DNA of 28,719 nt from DASQLQ01 sp035629935 (lineage in GTDB: Bacteria; Actinomycetota; CADDZG01; WHSQ01): positions 1 through 28,719 of the forward strand of contig DASQLQ010000085.1 in assembly GCA_035629935.1 (NCBI GenBank). Reading direction: 5' to 3'. Under the pieces are notes generated by a model. That model did not search any database. It was not told the DNA's origin and worked only from the letters and a program-made list of their open reading frames with translations. Positions 1 through 9,230 of this stretch are shown piece by piece (within the stretch, counting starts at the first letter, position 1; each line of letters opens with the position of its first letter). Both the position numbers and the translations under genes were made by a program.

Positions 1-1068
1 TGAGATCCGGTCGGGGTTGCCCGTGAGGCGAGTGAACATCCCTCGACCCAGCATCGATGCCGGCCGTGCTTTGCCGAGATGCTTCAACACCGTGGGAGCG
101 ACATCGGGCAAGGTCACCATCCCGGGGCGACGGGTGGAAGGGGATTCGAGCTCACTCCCCGCCGGGAACCCGGGTCCGCCCGCGAGAGCCACCCCGAAGT
201 GCACTTCCGGGTCCCAGGCCGGCGATGTCGGTGACACGACCAGCAGCAGGTCGTCGAGCGCAAGTTTCGTGCGGACGTGCCCGATCAGTGCATCGGCCGC
301 GAGCAACGCTGCCTTTTGGTTCTCTGCCGAGTAACGGCCGCTTATGTCGGCCAGCTGGTCGGCGCGCGTCAGATCCCCGGGGTCGATCACGACGGTGATG
401 CACGGAACCTCCAAGGCGAGGTCGATGGCTTCGGTCATGCGCTCGTGATCCGTGCGCACACCGAAAGGTGCATCGGGATCCTCGACCAACGTTTCGCCGG
501 CTGCTAGGTCGACATCGGCATTCACGTCCATCGCCGCGAGCAGCGCCCACCAGCTCCGTCCTTCTGGCACTGGTGGCTCCATCCCGGCATCCGAGCTACC
601 GATCGCGGCGACCGGGTTCGGCGCGACACCTTCAGCAAGCGCACCTGGATTCACTGTCGTGTAACCGGCCTCGTCGAGCAGGCTGCGCATCTCGGTCAGG
701 CCCGCGGCACGAACGGGACTGAATGGCCCGTCGAGGTCCGCCGGTGGGGCTTCGGCCGGACCGCCGGTCGAGGTGCCACCGTCCACCCTCGCTCCCGCAC
801 CGATGGAGGCAAAGCCAGATGCGTAGGTCGTGCGCGACGAATTCGTGCGAACCGACATCGAGCCCGTGGCGCCCGAGTCGGCAAGAGACAACAACTCCGG
901 AGGATCGAAGCGCCGCACCTGATCCCAAGTGACCCCGGGGAGCGTGATGACGACGGCACGGTGACAGAGTCCGTGTGCTCGAGCGGGGCCCGCGGTCGAT
1001 GCCGACACTGCAACCATCACGGAGACCAAGGCCCCTAGAGCAGCGAAACGCCGTCTCTTATCGATCAT
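1..1068 (-). CDS. Secreted alkaline-phosphatase-superfamily-like protein, 3' end off the window
   Basis: An uninterrupted reading frame runs from ATG at 1068 to the window edge (356 codons, no stop). It begins with a basic N-terminus, a hydrophobic segment and a signal-peptidase-like site (PARA/HG, about residue 31). The segment RTNSSRTTYASGFASIGAGAR and the late segment VTLPDVAPTVLKHLGK resemble a family of exported alkaline-phosphatase-fold proteins. The usual metal-binding Asp-Gly of the first strand is replaced (ITLPGVTW), and no clear HG metal motif is visible, so catalysis is doubtful. The start lies 11 bp inside the preceding glycosyltransferase gene with GGGAG 8 nt upstream, suggesting translational coupling. 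The GT/MurJ neighbours hint at an envelope role, which is inference. I am sure of the reading frame and moderately sure of the family. Confidence 0.75.
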   Translation of the reverse strand, partial: MIDKRRRFAALGALVSVMVAVSASTAGPARAHGLCHRAVVITLPGVTWDQVRRFDPPELLSLADSGATGSMSVRTNSSRTTYASGFASIGAGARVDGGTSTGGPAEAPPADLDGPFSPVRAAGLTEMRSLLDEAGYTTVNPGALAEGVAPNPVAAIGSSDAGMEPPVPEGRSWWALLAAMDVNADVDLAAGETLVEDPDAPFGVRTDHERMTEAIDLALEVPCITVVIDPGDLTRADQLADISGRYSAENQKAALLAADALIGHVRTKLALDDLLLVVSPTSPAWDPEVHFGVALAGGPGFPAGSELESPSTRRPGMVTLPDVAPTVLKHLGKARPASMLGRGMFTRLTGNPDRIS

Positions 1069-2200
1069 CGCCGTCGCTCCCGCGATACTCGGCGACCAGG
1101 CGAGCCAGCATCTCGTCGGTCGAGAAGCTTTCGGTCAGTTCGAGCCGCGCCTTGTCCGCCATCACCCGGGCGGCGGCAGGATCGTCGAGGACCTCTTTGA
1201 TCGCGGCCCCCAACGCATCCGCATCTCCTGCCGGGGTAAGCCGTCCGCTCACCCGGTCGGTGACGATCTCGCTCATCCCGCCGACATCAGTGGTCACTAA
1301 CGGAACCCTGAGCAGGATCGCTTCTTGAGCGGCCAGAGACCGCGCCTCCCACGAAGACGACAGGGCAAAGCAGTCCGCCGCTGCTACGTAGTCCCCCACC
1401 CCTTCCTTGTGGCCGAGGAAATGCACCCGATCGGTTATCCCTAGGCGGGCGCGATGTGACTCGAGCTCGCCCCTGAGAGGGCCGTCGCCGACGATCGCGA
1501 GAGTGACGCCCGGCAGGTTCGCCACCGCATCCAGAAGGACGTCCAACGACTTCTGCCGCGCGAGGCGGGCGACCGTGACGACCAGAGGCGCGTGCTCGGC
1601 AACTCCGATCTCATTGCGCACATCCGGACGGGAGCGAGTCACCTCGGGGGCCGCAATGCCGATGTACATGACCTCTACTTTCTCCCGGCCGAACAGATGC
1701 TCGCGCAAACGCTCTGCCATCTCACGTGAGACTGCGAACACTTTGCGGGCGAGCATCATCAGGATCGTCTCCGCTCTGCGGAACAGAACGCTCCCGACGC
1801 GGCCCGAAGTCTCGGGCCTGATCAAGTTGTGAAGGGTCACGACGGGACGCGCTCCGGTGGAGCGAGCGGCCAGTGATGCATCGAGGCCGGCGCGCAGGCC
1901 ATGCGCGTGGACCACTGTGTACGCGCCCGCCCGGATGATCTCCTTCAGGTTCCGAATGGTGGAGAGATGCCCACTGCTCATCCCATCGGGGATATCGATG
2001 GCGATGGCCTGTTTCGGCATGGGAACGCCGAGATCGGCCGGTGCGCAGACGTCGATCACCATCCCGTCCCGGCCGTCGAGGCTGCTCACGATCTGCGCCA
2101 CGTGACGTCCGATGCCTCCGGACGAGCGGCCGAGGACTTCCAGAACGCGAATGTCTGCACCACCCGTGTTTGGCCGACGGCCGAGCCCGTCACCTGTCAC
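1058..2200 (-). CDS. GT4-family glycosyltransferase
   Basis: A 380-aa GT-B fold, retaining glycosyltransferase of the GT4 type, probably using a nucleotide-sugar donor at the cytoplasmic face of the membrane. The N-terminal acceptor domain has the Gly-rich loop GRSSGGIGRH (about residues 24-33) and VVHAHGLRAG. The C-terminal donor domain starts near VVTVARLARQKSLDVLLDA and carries the EX7E motif (EARSLAAQE, about residue 290) followed by VPLVTTDVGGMSEIV. The GTG start overlaps the murJ stop (GTGA). The 3' end overlaps the phosphatase-like gene. The position after murJ suggests a cell-envelope glycan or glycolipid, but donor and acceptor cannot be read from sequence. Confidence 0.88.
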   Translation of the reverse strand: MTGDGLGRRPNTGGADIRVLEVLGRSSGGIGRHVAQIVSSLDGRDGMVIDVCAPADLGVPMPKQAIAIDIPDGMSSGHLSTIRNLKEIIRAGAYTVVHAHGLRAGLDASLAARSTGARPVVTLHNLIRPETSGRVGSVLFRRAETILMMLARKVFAVSREMAERLREHLFGREKVEVMYIGIAAPEVTRSRPDVRNEIGVAEHAPLVVTVARLARQKSLDVLLDAVANLPGVTLAIVGDGPLRGELESHRARLGITDRVHFLGHKEGVGDYVAAADCFALSSSWEARSLAAQEAILLRVPLVTTDVGGMSEIVTDRVSGRLTPAGDADALGAAIKEVLDDPAAARVMADKARLELTESFSTDEMLARLVAEYRGSDGDDR

Positions 2201-3810
2201 CCTGCCCCCCGAACCAACGTCGTGAGGCGGCGTAGCTCCGGTGACTTCATCCCCGCGTTGATGGCCACGTAGATCCCGAACCCCGCGACCGCTATAGCGA
2301 AGAGCTCGCCGGTCGCAACCGCTCGGTTCCCGTCATCTATGCCAAGCGCCAAGAGGACCATCGCCACCGACGAGCCGCCGGTTGCCAGGATCGTTCGAAG
2401 AACGGCCGCATTCAGCTTCGTGCCTCCCACGGCACCGTTCCTCCGGCCGAAGATCCGCGCCATCACGAGAGTCCCGATCGTGAAAGCCACCGAGTGCCCA
2501 AGAGCGAGCCCCGGTACCGCCCAATCTCCGTCGGCAGCAGCCATGAACAGAAGTGCACCGGCGATGCTGGCTATGACCATCGTGGCGGCATTCACCAATG
2601 CCGGCGTCCTGGTGTCGCCGAGCGCGTAGAACGCTCGGGTGAATACGAGGAAGGCCGAGTAAGCCGGCAGCCCCAGCGCGAACGCCATGAGCACGCGGGC
2701 GACCAGGGCTGCCCCGGCCCCCGTCATCACCCCGTACTGGAGAGTGACGCGCGCAAGGGGGTGCGCGACCACAGCCAGCAAGGCACCGATGGGCACCAAC
2801 AGGAACGCGAGCATCCCGAGGCCATCACGCATGCGTTCGAGGAAGTCGGAGCTCTCACCCCTAACTGCGTGCTCTGACATCACCGTGAATAGGACGTTGA
2901 AGATCGGGACGGCGAACAGCGCATGCGGCAGATAGAAGAACGTGTACGCCCACTGGTAGGCGGCGACGCCGCCTTCGACCTTGTTCGCGAGCATCAAGAC
3001 GACGATCAACCCGGCTTGGTATCCACCCGCATAACCAAGCGCCCAGACCCCGAGCCGCGCCCCCTTCAGGACGGCCGGATGCCGAGGCGCGAAGTGCCAC
3101 CGGAACTTCCAACCGAGACGAGCCAGTTGCGGAACGAGGACGATGGTCATCGCCACTACTCCGAGCGTCGTGCCGGCACCCAATACGAGAGCTTCCGCGT
3201 CGGTTATCCCCTGGACCGTTGGGGGCCGCGACCCCCGCATCGCGGCGTACGTCAGGTACACGCTAATGACGCAGACGTTGTTGAAGATGGGAGCAACCGC
3301 CGCGAGCACGAAACGCCGATGCGCGTGCAGAGCCCCGGTCATGATCATCCCCGCGCCGTAAAGCGCTATCTGCGGCGAGAACAACCGAAGGAACCGGCTT
3401 CCCAGGGCGATCTCGTCGGCCCGCAAACTTGGATCCTCGACCCCGATGGTCAGCAGCCTCATCACCAATGGGGCACCCAACGCCAGCATCAATGAGAGAC
3501 CGATCAGTCCCACCAGCGCGACGGAAGCCAGAGCGTTGGCAGCGGCCCAGCCCTCCTCCTGCCGGTCGGTAGCCAGAAATCCAACGAAGGTGGGAACGAA
3601 GACGGACGTGAGAACTCCGGCGGCCAGCAGCTCGAAGACCACATTCGGCGCCGTGTTGGCCGTTTGGTAGGTATTCGCAAGAAAGGTCGTTCCGAGCGTC
3701 GCGGCAACGACAACCACCCGAACGAACCCTGTGACGCGCGAGACTGCAGTCGCGATGGTGGTTGCAGCCGCGCCACGCGCGAGCGAAGGAGCCCGCGGCG
3801 ACCCCGTCAC
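2197..3810 (-). CDS. murJ: Lipid II flippase MurJ (MOP superfamily)
   Basis: A 537-aa polytopic membrane protein that would flip lipid II across the cytoplasmic membrane for peptidoglycan synthesis. The N-terminus has the family pattern SRVTGFVRVVVVAATLG, then TANTAPNVVFELLAAGVLTSVFVPTF, matching the conserved RELLAEG region. About 14 hydrophobic segments fit the MATE/MurJ fold. The length is typical of MurJ alone; the C-terminal pseudokinase and extracellular extension of mycobacterial MviN is absent. The GTG start overlaps the steB stop by 4 bp (GTGA), and the stop overlaps the glycosyltransferase start in the same way, so translation is probably coupled through recN-steA-steB-murJ-GT. I chose MurJ over a polysaccharide flippase because of the N-terminal motifs. 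Confidence 0.93.
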   Translation of the reverse strand: MTGSPRAPSLARGAAATTIATAVSRVTGFVRVVVVAATLGTTFLANTYQTANTAPNVVFELLAAGVLTSVFVPTFVGFLATDRQEEGWAAANALASVALVGLIGLSLMLALGAPLVMRLLTIGVEDPSLRADEIALGSRFLRLFSPQIALYGAGMIMTGALHAHRRFVLAAVAPIFNNVCVISVYLTYAAMRGSRPPTVQGITDAEALVLGAGTTLGVVAMTIVLVPQLARLGWKFRWHFAPRHPAVLKGARLGVWALGYAGGYQAGLIVVLMLANKVEGGVAAYQWAYTFFYLPHALFAVPIFNVLFTVMSEHAVRGESSDFLERMRDGLGMLAFLLVPIGALLAVVAHPLARVTLQYGVMTGAGAALVARVLMAFALGLPAYSAFLVFTRAFYALGDTRTPALVNAATMVIASIAGALLFMAAADGDWAVPGLALGHSVAFTIGTLVMARIFGRRNGAVGGTKLNAAVLRTILATGGSSVAMVLLALGIDDGNRAVATGELFAIAVAGFGIYVAINAGMKSPELRRLTTLVRGAG

Positions 3811-4751
3811 TCGTCCGGAGGTGGCTTGGGGATCACATCGGCGGCTCCGGGGCCGACCCCGTAGTGGCCGGTGACCCCTTCGAGCGACTCAGCCAGAGCG
3901 AGTCCCACTGCGATGCGACCGGCGATCGACTCGGCGTCGTCAACGGTCGTTACGTCGTTCTCGACGTCCGTGGCGCGTACGGCGGACACGAGAGCCCATC
4001 TGCTATCGGACGATTCCGCTATCAGGAGCTCGGCCCCCCTATCCGTGATCGCTTCGGCAAGATCGATGGCGAGTTGTGACACATTGAATGGCCGGGTTTC
4101 GGGGCCGCCTCCCGCGAGCACGAACAGAGCCCGACCGGGGATCAGTTGCCCTTCGTCCGGACGATCGAGATCCACGAACCCCGCATCGGCCAGGTCTTCG
4201 ATCAATCCCTCCGCTGCCGAATGCGCGGCATTGATCCTGCCCTCGTTCTCGCCCGCCAGGGCCGCGGTGGCAAGCCTCGTTCCAATCGTCTCCCCCGCTT
4301 CGGCCCTCAGATCGGCCGCGGTGCCCGAGGTCGATGCGACGACGAGAGCGAGTTGGTCCCGCTCGATCTGGCTCGGCAACCTGAACTTGTCGGTGAGAAC
4401 GATGTCGCTCGCTAGCTCACCGCCCGCAGCCTCGATGCTGGTTCGCACTCCGTCGATCACCCGGTCATCGGTACCGCCGAAGCGCATCACGACGACCTTT
4501 TGCCCACGGAGGCGGCCGCGTAAGAGCCACTCTTCGGCGACATCGGCGAAGCGCACGTTGGCGGAAAGTCGATCCTCGAGGGACAACACCTCTTCTTGGA
4601 AATCGTTCTTGTCCTTCTGCAGCTGCGCGACGTTGCTTTGCAGACGATTGGTCAAGGCCTGGTCCAGCACGACAGAACCCATGAGCACACCGAGTCCGAG
4701 TGCGAGGAACACCGCGACTAGTGAGATGAGGTGGAAACGGAAATCGATCAT
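3807..4751 (-). CDS. steB: SteB / MctB-like membrane-anchored coiled-coil protein (DUF3186)
   Basis: A 314-aa protein of the MctB (Rv1698) family. The N-terminus (DFRFHLISLVAVFLALGLGVLMGS) is a single membrane anchor. A coiled coil follows at about residues 35-65 (LQSNVAQLQKDKNDFQEEV). The rest is an extracytoplasmic alpha/beta region with VVVMRFGG and RALFVLAGGG strands. In M. tuberculosis this family was linked to copper export. In Corynebacterium glutamicum the homologue SteB partners SteA in cell separation. The direct adjacency to steA here (8 nt gap) supports the SteB role. The start is ATG at 4751, and the stop overlaps the murJ GTG. The C-terminus (PKPPPDE) is proline-rich and probably disordered. 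Confidence 0.85.
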   Translation of the reverse strand: MIDFRFHLISLVAVFLALGLGVLMGSVVLDQALTNRLQSNVAQLQKDKNDFQEEVLSLEDRLSANVRFADVAEEWLLRGRLRGQKVVVMRFGGTDDRVIDGVRTSIEAAGGELASDIVLTDKFRLPSQIERDQLALVVASTSGTAADLRAEAGETIGTRLATAALAGENEGRINAAHSAAEGLIEDLADAGFVDLDRPDEGQLIPGRALFVLAGGGPETRPFNVSQLAIDLAEAITDRGAELLIAESSDSRWALVSAVRATDVENDVTTVDDAESIAGRIAVGLALAESLEGVTGHYGVGPGAADVIPKPPPDE

Positions 4752-4759
4752 CTAGGCAA

Positions 4760-5953
4760 TCAGATCAACAATCTGCGGAGGGCGAACCACAGGTCCCCGA
4801 TCGTGTTCTCCCACAGGTATCGAAGTTCGACCCGCAAGGGCGGCGAGATCGAAACGATGATCGCGATGGCGAGAATGGCCGTGCCCACGAAGAGAAGTAG
4901 GTCGCTGCGGCGGATCCTCGAGTGATACAGGCGCGACACCCCCTTGGCATCGACCAGGATCGGCCCCACCCGCAAACGCGTTAGGAAGGTCGAAGCCATC
5001 CCTTTGCGGCCCTTGTCCATGAACTCGACGAGGTTGGCGTGGCTTCCAACCGCAACGATCAGCTCGGCTCCCCGCTCGTAGGCGAGCAACATAGCGATGT
5101 CCTCGGACGTTCCGCCCGCCTCGAACAGGACGCTGGGTAGCCCGAGTGCTTCAACCCTCTCCAGTCCCGGGGCATGACCGCCGGGGTAGGCGTGCACTAC
5201 CAACTCGGCCCCCGAAAGGAGTGCCTCCGTCGTAACCGAATCCATGTCACCGATGATCAGATCGGGTTTCAAACCGAAATCGATCAGCGCGTCGGCTCCC
5301 CCATCGACGCCGATGAAAAGAGGGTTCACCTCGCGGATGTACGAGCTGAGCGCCGCGAGGTCCTCCTTGTACCGGTATCCACGAACGACGATCAGGACCT
5401 GGCGACCCGCGAACTCGGTGACGACCTCTGGCAGGCGTGCTGCTTCCAGCAGCACATCCCGCTCGTCTTTTATGTAGCTGATCGTGTTTTCGGCGAACCT
5501 TTCCAACTCGACCGCGATCGATTGCTTGGACAGATCGAGGGTCTTCTCGGCCTCCTCGAGCGTCAACGCCCTCCCTTTTGCGATCAACACCCTCGTTCCA
5601 CCATCGAGACGCCACACCTCCTCGCCCTCGACACTCAGCCGCGAGCCTTCGGGAACCTGCATCACGAGGGCGCCCACGTCCTCGATCACCGGAACATGCG
5701 CCGAGCAGAGGAGGAGCCCACCAAGGTTGGGATAGCGGCCGGTGGAAGTACGTGACGCGTTTATGACGGCTCTCGGCCGGCGCTGCACGAGGCCCTCGGC
5801 GGCGATGCGATCGATGTCCTCGTGGTCGATCACAGCTATCTCACCTGGTTGCAGTCGTTGGAGGAGGTCTTTGGTTCGGCGGTCGACGCGTGCCGTCCCG
5901 GCGATCTCTCCATCACTCCGTTTCTCACGTCTGCGTCCCGACAATCTCTTCAT
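4760..5953 (-). CDS. steA: SteA-like cytokinetic-ring protein (thiamin-pyrophosphokinase-like fold)
   Basis: A 397-aa protein resembling SteA of C. glutamicum (Rv1697 in M. tuberculosis), which acts at the division site with SteB. An N-terminal beta-rich region (about residues 30-180) precedes a domain related to thiamin pyrophosphokinase: GVDGGADALIDFGLKPDLIIGDMDSV (about residues 215-240). One C-terminal transmembrane helix (LLLFVGTAILAIAIIVSI, about 352-370) and a short tail finish the protein. I start at ATG 5953 because it overlaps the recN stop as ATGA and opens MKRLSGRRREKR. The reading frame stays open upstream to 6271, but that part lies over recN and reads as low-complexity Arg/Gly sequence. 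An enzymatic activity is not demonstrated for the family. Confidence 0.88.
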   Translation of the reverse strand: MKRLSGRRREKRSDGEIAGTARVDRRTKDLLQRLQPGEIAVIDHEDIDRIAAEGLVQRRPRAVINASRTSTGRYPNLGGLLLCSAHVPVIEDVGALVMQVPEGSRLSVEGEEVWRLDGGTRVLIAKGRALTLEEAEKTLDLSKQSIAVELERFAENTISYIKDERDVLLEAARLPEVVTEFAGRQVLIVVRGYRYKEDLAALSSYIREVNPLFIGVDGGADALIDFGLKPDLIIGDMDSVTTEALLSGAELVVHAYPGGHAPGLERVEALGLPSVLFEAGGTSEDIAMLLAYERGAELIVAVGSHANLVEFMDKGRKGMASTFLTRLRVGPILVDAKGVSRLYHSRIRRSDLLLFVGTAILAIAIIVSISPPLRVELRYLWENTIGDLWFALRRLLI

Positions 5954-7635
5954 GGTCGTGCCCGGCCTGCGATCTCGAGTAGCTCCTCGGCATGCCTGCG
6001 CGCGCGTTCGCTCTCCGGAAGACCGGCGAGCATGCGCGACAGCTCTTCGACCCGTTCGGGACCGGCCACCTGCTCCACCTTTACCGAAGCGCGGCCTCCA
6101 CTGGGTTGCTTCACGACGCGGTATTGATGAGAGGCGTAGGCGGCCACCTGTGGGAGATGCGTGACGACGAGGACCTGGGAGCGAGAGCGGGACGCCAGAC
6201 GCGCCAACGCCCGCCCGACGGCCTGCGCGGCTTCGCCACCGACTCCGGCATCGACCTCGTCGAACACACACGTCTCTGCCATGCTGGCCCCGGTAACAAC
6301 GTGCAACGCGAGCGCAACGCGGGACAGTTCTCCCCCCGAAGCGACCTTCGACAGCGGCCGGGGAGTCTCTCCCGGGTTTGCCGCCAAACGGAACTCGACG
6401 CGTTCGTTCCCCCCCTCGTAGATGTCCACGTGCTCGAGAGCGATCTCGAAGCGGGCCTGTGGAAGCGCGAGCTCATGCAGTAGGGATTCGATCTCCGTCT
6501 TCAACTTCGCCGCGGCCCCCCGCCGTGACTCGGTCAGACTCCCAGCGAGCTCGGTGGCATGCGCATTCTGCTCCGCGACCTCGCGCTCCAGATCCTCGAT
6601 GCGCGTGTCGGTATCTTCCAGCCGGCCCAACCGCGCCCGCGCCTCATCCAGGTAGGCCAGGATCGCGGCTTCGTCGGCTCCGTACTTCCGCTTCAGCGAG
6701 GCCAGCAAACCCAATCGGTCCCGGATGACTGCCAGAGCCTGTGGATCGGGGGCCAGATCGCGGGCCGACGCTTCTTGGGCGATGTCTTCCACCTCGATCG
6801 CGAGGGTTTCCAAACGATCGACAACCGGACGGAGAGACGCATCGAGCTCGGCCGCTTCTTCGGCCCCTCGGCGCGCGTCATGCAGAAGCTCCCCGACTCC
6901 TCGTTCACCTCGAAGTAGCGAACGGACGGTCCCCAGGGACTTCGTGATGGCCTCGGCATGCTCGAGCCGGGAGGCGTCTCGCTTCAGTCTGTCGGTCTCG
7001 CCTGCTTCCGGGGGCGCGGCCGAGATCTCGGTGACCTCGTAACGCAGCACATCCAGCTCTCGTTCACGCTCGCGGCGAGAAGTCGTCAATGCCTCCAGCT
7101 CCTGTTGGAGACGCGCTCCAGTGCGAACAACTGCTGCGACCTCGGCCGCCAGAGCAACCGTCTCCCGGCCGGCGGACGCGTCCAGCAAGCCGCGCTGAAC
7201 GTTCGGCGACCCGAGCCTCTGTTGGTCGTGCTGACCGGCGATCTCGACGAGCATCGCCCCCACTTTCGACAGCACACTCGACGTCGTAAGCCGGCCGTTA
7301 ACCCGAGCCTTAGCCGACGCGCCGTCGGCCGGAACCGTGCGAGTGATCACCACTTCGCCGATCTCGCCCGTCTCGTCGATCAGATCCTGTTCGGCAAGCC
7401 ACTCCAGCACCGGATCTCCTGCCGCCACGCTGAACCGACCCTCGACCCGAGCGGCCTTTGCGCCTTCCCTGACCAGTGAGCGATCGGCCCGGGCACCCGT
7501 CAGCAGGCCCAGAGCAACAACCAACAATGTCTTGCCGGCTCCCGTCTCGCCGGTGAGGGCGGCGCACCCGGCGCCCAGCGAGAACTCGGCTTTGTCGATC
7601 GCCCCCAAGCCCTCGACCCGCAGTTCTTCCAGCAT
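5950..7635 (-). CDS. recN: DNA repair protein RecN
   Basis: A 561-aa SMC-like ATPase acting in double-strand break repair. Walker A is GETGAGKT (residues 29-36). A central coiled-coil region rich in Glu/Arg runs about 150-390. The ABC signature SGGELSR is at about 433-439. Walker B is CVFDEVDAGVGG at about 456-467, followed by the VVTHLPQVAAYA switch region. The length is normal. The gene starts 18 nt after nadK with its own likely promoter, TAGGAT 7 nt before the ATG, which suggests a leaderless transcript at the head of recN-steA-steB-murJ. I did not see a convincing LexA box. The stop overlaps the steA start. Confidence 0.96.
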   Translation of the reverse strand: MLEELRVEGLGAIDKAEFSLGAGCAALTGETGAGKTLLVVALGLLTGARADRSLVREGAKAARVEGRFSVAAGDPVLEWLAEQDLIDETGEIGEVVITRTVPADGASAKARVNGRLTTSSVLSKVGAMLVEIAGQHDQQRLGSPNVQRGLLDASAGRETVALAAEVAAVVRTGARLQQELEALTTSRRERERELDVLRYEVTEISAAPPEAGETDRLKRDASRLEHAEAITKSLGTVRSLLRGERGVGELLHDARRGAEEAAELDASLRPVVDRLETLAIEVEDIAQEASARDLAPDPQALAVIRDRLGLLASLKRKYGADEAAILAYLDEARARLGRLEDTDTRIEDLEREVAEQNAHATELAGSLTESRRGAAAKLKTEIESLLHELALPQARFEIALEHVDIYEGGNERVEFRLAANPGETPRPLSKVASGGELSRVALALHVVTGASMAETCVFDEVDAGVGGEAAQAVGRALARLASRSRSQVLVVTHLPQVAAYASHQYRVVKQPSGGRASVKVEQVAGPERVEELSRMLAGLPESERARRHAEELLEIAGRARP

Positions 7636-7642
7636 CGAGAGA

Positions 7643-7648
7643 ATCCTA
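7643..7648 (-). promoter_or_regulatory. Probable -10 (TAGGAT) of a leaderless recN transcript
   Basis: On the minus strand TAGGAT is followed by seven bases and then the recN ATG, so the predicted +1 falls on or next to the start codon. The 18-nt gap has no Shine-Dalgarno sequence. No clear -35 is visible; it would lie inside nadK. Confidence 0.5.
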
Positions 7649-7653
7649 GGGGT

Positions 7654-8448
7654 CTAGCCGGGGAGGCCCAGCTTCATCCTCAAACGAGCGATGAAGTCGG
7701 GACCGGTCAGTTTCACCAGGCGCAGGGGCCGCTGATGCCGGCTCACGTCTACGGGCACCCCCGGTGGGATGTCTTGGCCCCAGGTGCCGTCGATGACGAG
7801 AGAAGCCGTCTGATCTCCTTCCGCCACCGTCAAAGTCACGGTTTCGTCTGCCGCGAAGATGAACGGCCGGGCGAGGATCATGTGAGCACTCACCGGAACC
7901 AGGACCAGGCACTCGGCACGCGGGGAGACGATCGGCCCTCCCGCGCTCAATGCATATGCGGTCGAGCCCGTCGGCGTTGCAACGATGACGCCGTCTGCTC
8001 CGAACGAGCCCAGTTGCTCGTCTCCAACAGTCACCTGCACGTGCACCAGACGGTGACGGGTGGCGCGCTCCAGCAGAACCTCGTTCAATCCGACGTATTC
8101 GTGAGTCTCGCCGCCGACAAGGACGCGACAGGAAAGCATCATCCGTTCCTCGATCGAGAAATCGCCGGCAAACACTGCTTCGAGAGCGCTCTGCTCGTTC
8201 GACATCTCGATCTCGGTCAAGTAGCCCACCCGGCCGAGATTGACTCCCAGAAGCGGGGCTTCCGCCGAGTGAGCCAGTTTGGCAGCGCGCAGCATCGTCC
8301 CATCTCCTCCGAGGGACACAACGAGATCGGGATCCGCCTCGGTCACTTCTATCGACCGAGAGCCGAGCCACTCCGACAGCGAATCTGCTACCTCTTTCGC
8401 ATCCGGTTTACGTGCATGAGCAACGATGGCTACCCGATTTACGTTCAC
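7654..8448 (-). CDS. nadK: NAD kinase
   Basis: A 264-aa ATP- or polyphosphate-dependent NAD kinase making NADP in the cytoplasm. The diagnostic GGDGT is at residues 47-51, followed by LGVNLGRVGYLTE (about 67-79). The NE pair is at 122-123, and GADGVIVATPTGSTAYALSAGGP (about 150-172) covers the NAD-binding segment. The length is normal for bacterial NadK. The GTG start overlaps the tlyA stop (GTGA), indicating coupled translation. The tlyA-nadK-recN order is the standard actinobacterial arrangement. Confidence 0.96.
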   Translation of the reverse strand: MNVNRVAIVAHARKPDAKEVADSLSEWLGSRSIEVTEADPDLVVSLGGDGTMLRAAKLAHSAEAPLLGVNLGRVGYLTEIEMSNEQSALEAVFAGDFSIEERMMLSCRVLVGGETHEYVGLNEVLLERATRHRLVHVQVTVGDEQLGSFGADGVIVATPTGSTAYALSAGGPIVSPRAECLVLVPVSAHMILARPFIFAADETVTLTVAEGDQTASLVIDGTWGQDIPPGVPVDVSRHQRPLRLVKLTGPDFIARLRMKLGLPG

Positions 8449-9230
8449 GATTCGGCCCTCGCTATCTCGCGATCGATCGTCGAACGGTCATCGACACCGT
8501 CACGACGCAGGTGAACGAAGAATTCCCTGTTGCCCGCAGGACCCGCCGGTTCCGCAAGCGCAACATCCACCAGACCCAAGCCTTGCGAACTCGCTGAATC
8601 GACCACCGAGTTGATCGCCTGCGTCCACGCTGAGGGTTCCCTGACCACACCTTTAGGCGCCAAGCGGCGACCGACCTCGAACTGTGGCTTGACCAGCAGG
8701 AGGTGATCGGCGGAATCACCTGCGACTCGAGCTAAGGCGGGTACTACGAGGGTCAGGGAGATGAACGAGAGGTCGGCGACCACGCCGTCCGGCCTCCACG
8801 GCAACTGCTCGATCAACAGCTCCCTCACATTGGTCCGCTCCAACACCGTCACGCGTGCCTCGTTCCTCAAACGCCAGTCGAACTGGCCGTAACCGACGTC
8901 CACGGCGACGACTTCAGAAGCCCCTCCCTGTAGCAGCCGATCGGTGAACCCACCCGTCGATGCTCCGGCATCCATCCAACGACGGCCGGCAACCTCGACG
9001 GTGAACCGGGCTAAGGCTGAGTCGAGCTTCTCTCCCCCACGGGAGACGAAACGCGCCGCGTCCGGGGCCAGCGCGATCGGATCGTCCAACGTAACGAGAG
9101 AGGAGGGGCGGTCGACGGGGAGGCCGCGCACGGTCACCTTTCCTTGTTCGATCGCTCGCTTCGCCTCGGCCCTCGAACCGATCAGCCCTCGGCGGACCAA
9201 CTCAAGGTCGAGTCGTTGGGTTTTCGTCAA
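8445..9230 (-). CDS. tlyA: TlyA-family rRNA 2'-O-methyltransferase
   Basis: A 261-aa protein with an N-terminal S4 RNA-binding domain (RLDLELVRRGLIGSRAEAKRAIEQGKV, about residues 6-32) and a FtsJ-like SAM methyltransferase domain. The domain markers are GGEKLDSAL, MDAGASTGGFTDRLLQGGA (SAM loop), VADLSFISL and LLLVKPQFEVG. Characterised family members methylate 16S and 23S rRNA ribose and determine capreomycin sensitivity. Some homologues have been called haemolysins, but the S4-MTase architecture favours rRNA modification. The best start is TTG at 9230, which gives the usual family N-terminus (MTKTQRLDLELVRRGL). It lies inside the 3' end of the upstream 56-aa ORF, so coupling is likely. Confidence 0.93.
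   Translation of the reverse strand: MTKTQRLDLELVRRGLIGSRAEAKRAIEQGKVTVRGLPVDRPSSLVTLDDPIALAPDAARFVSRGGEKLDSALARFTVEVAGRRWMDAGASTGGFTDRLLQGGASEVVAVDVGYGQFDWRLRNEARVTVLERTNVRELLIEQLPWRPDGVVADLSFISLTLVVPALARVAGDSADHLLLVKPQFEVGRRLAPKGVVREPSAWTQAINSVVDSASSQGLGLVDVALAEPAGPAGNREFFVHLRRDGVDDRSTIDREIARAES

Noticed and set aside
3871..4755. 294-aa plus-strand frame opposite steB
   Set aside because: Low-complexity Ser/Arg/Ala translation, and the opposite strand encodes a clear family protein with overlapping operon starts.
5954..6271. N-terminal extension of steA over recN
   Set aside because: The extension is Arg/Gly-rich out-of-frame recN sequence; the ATGA overlap at 5950-5953 gives the natural start.
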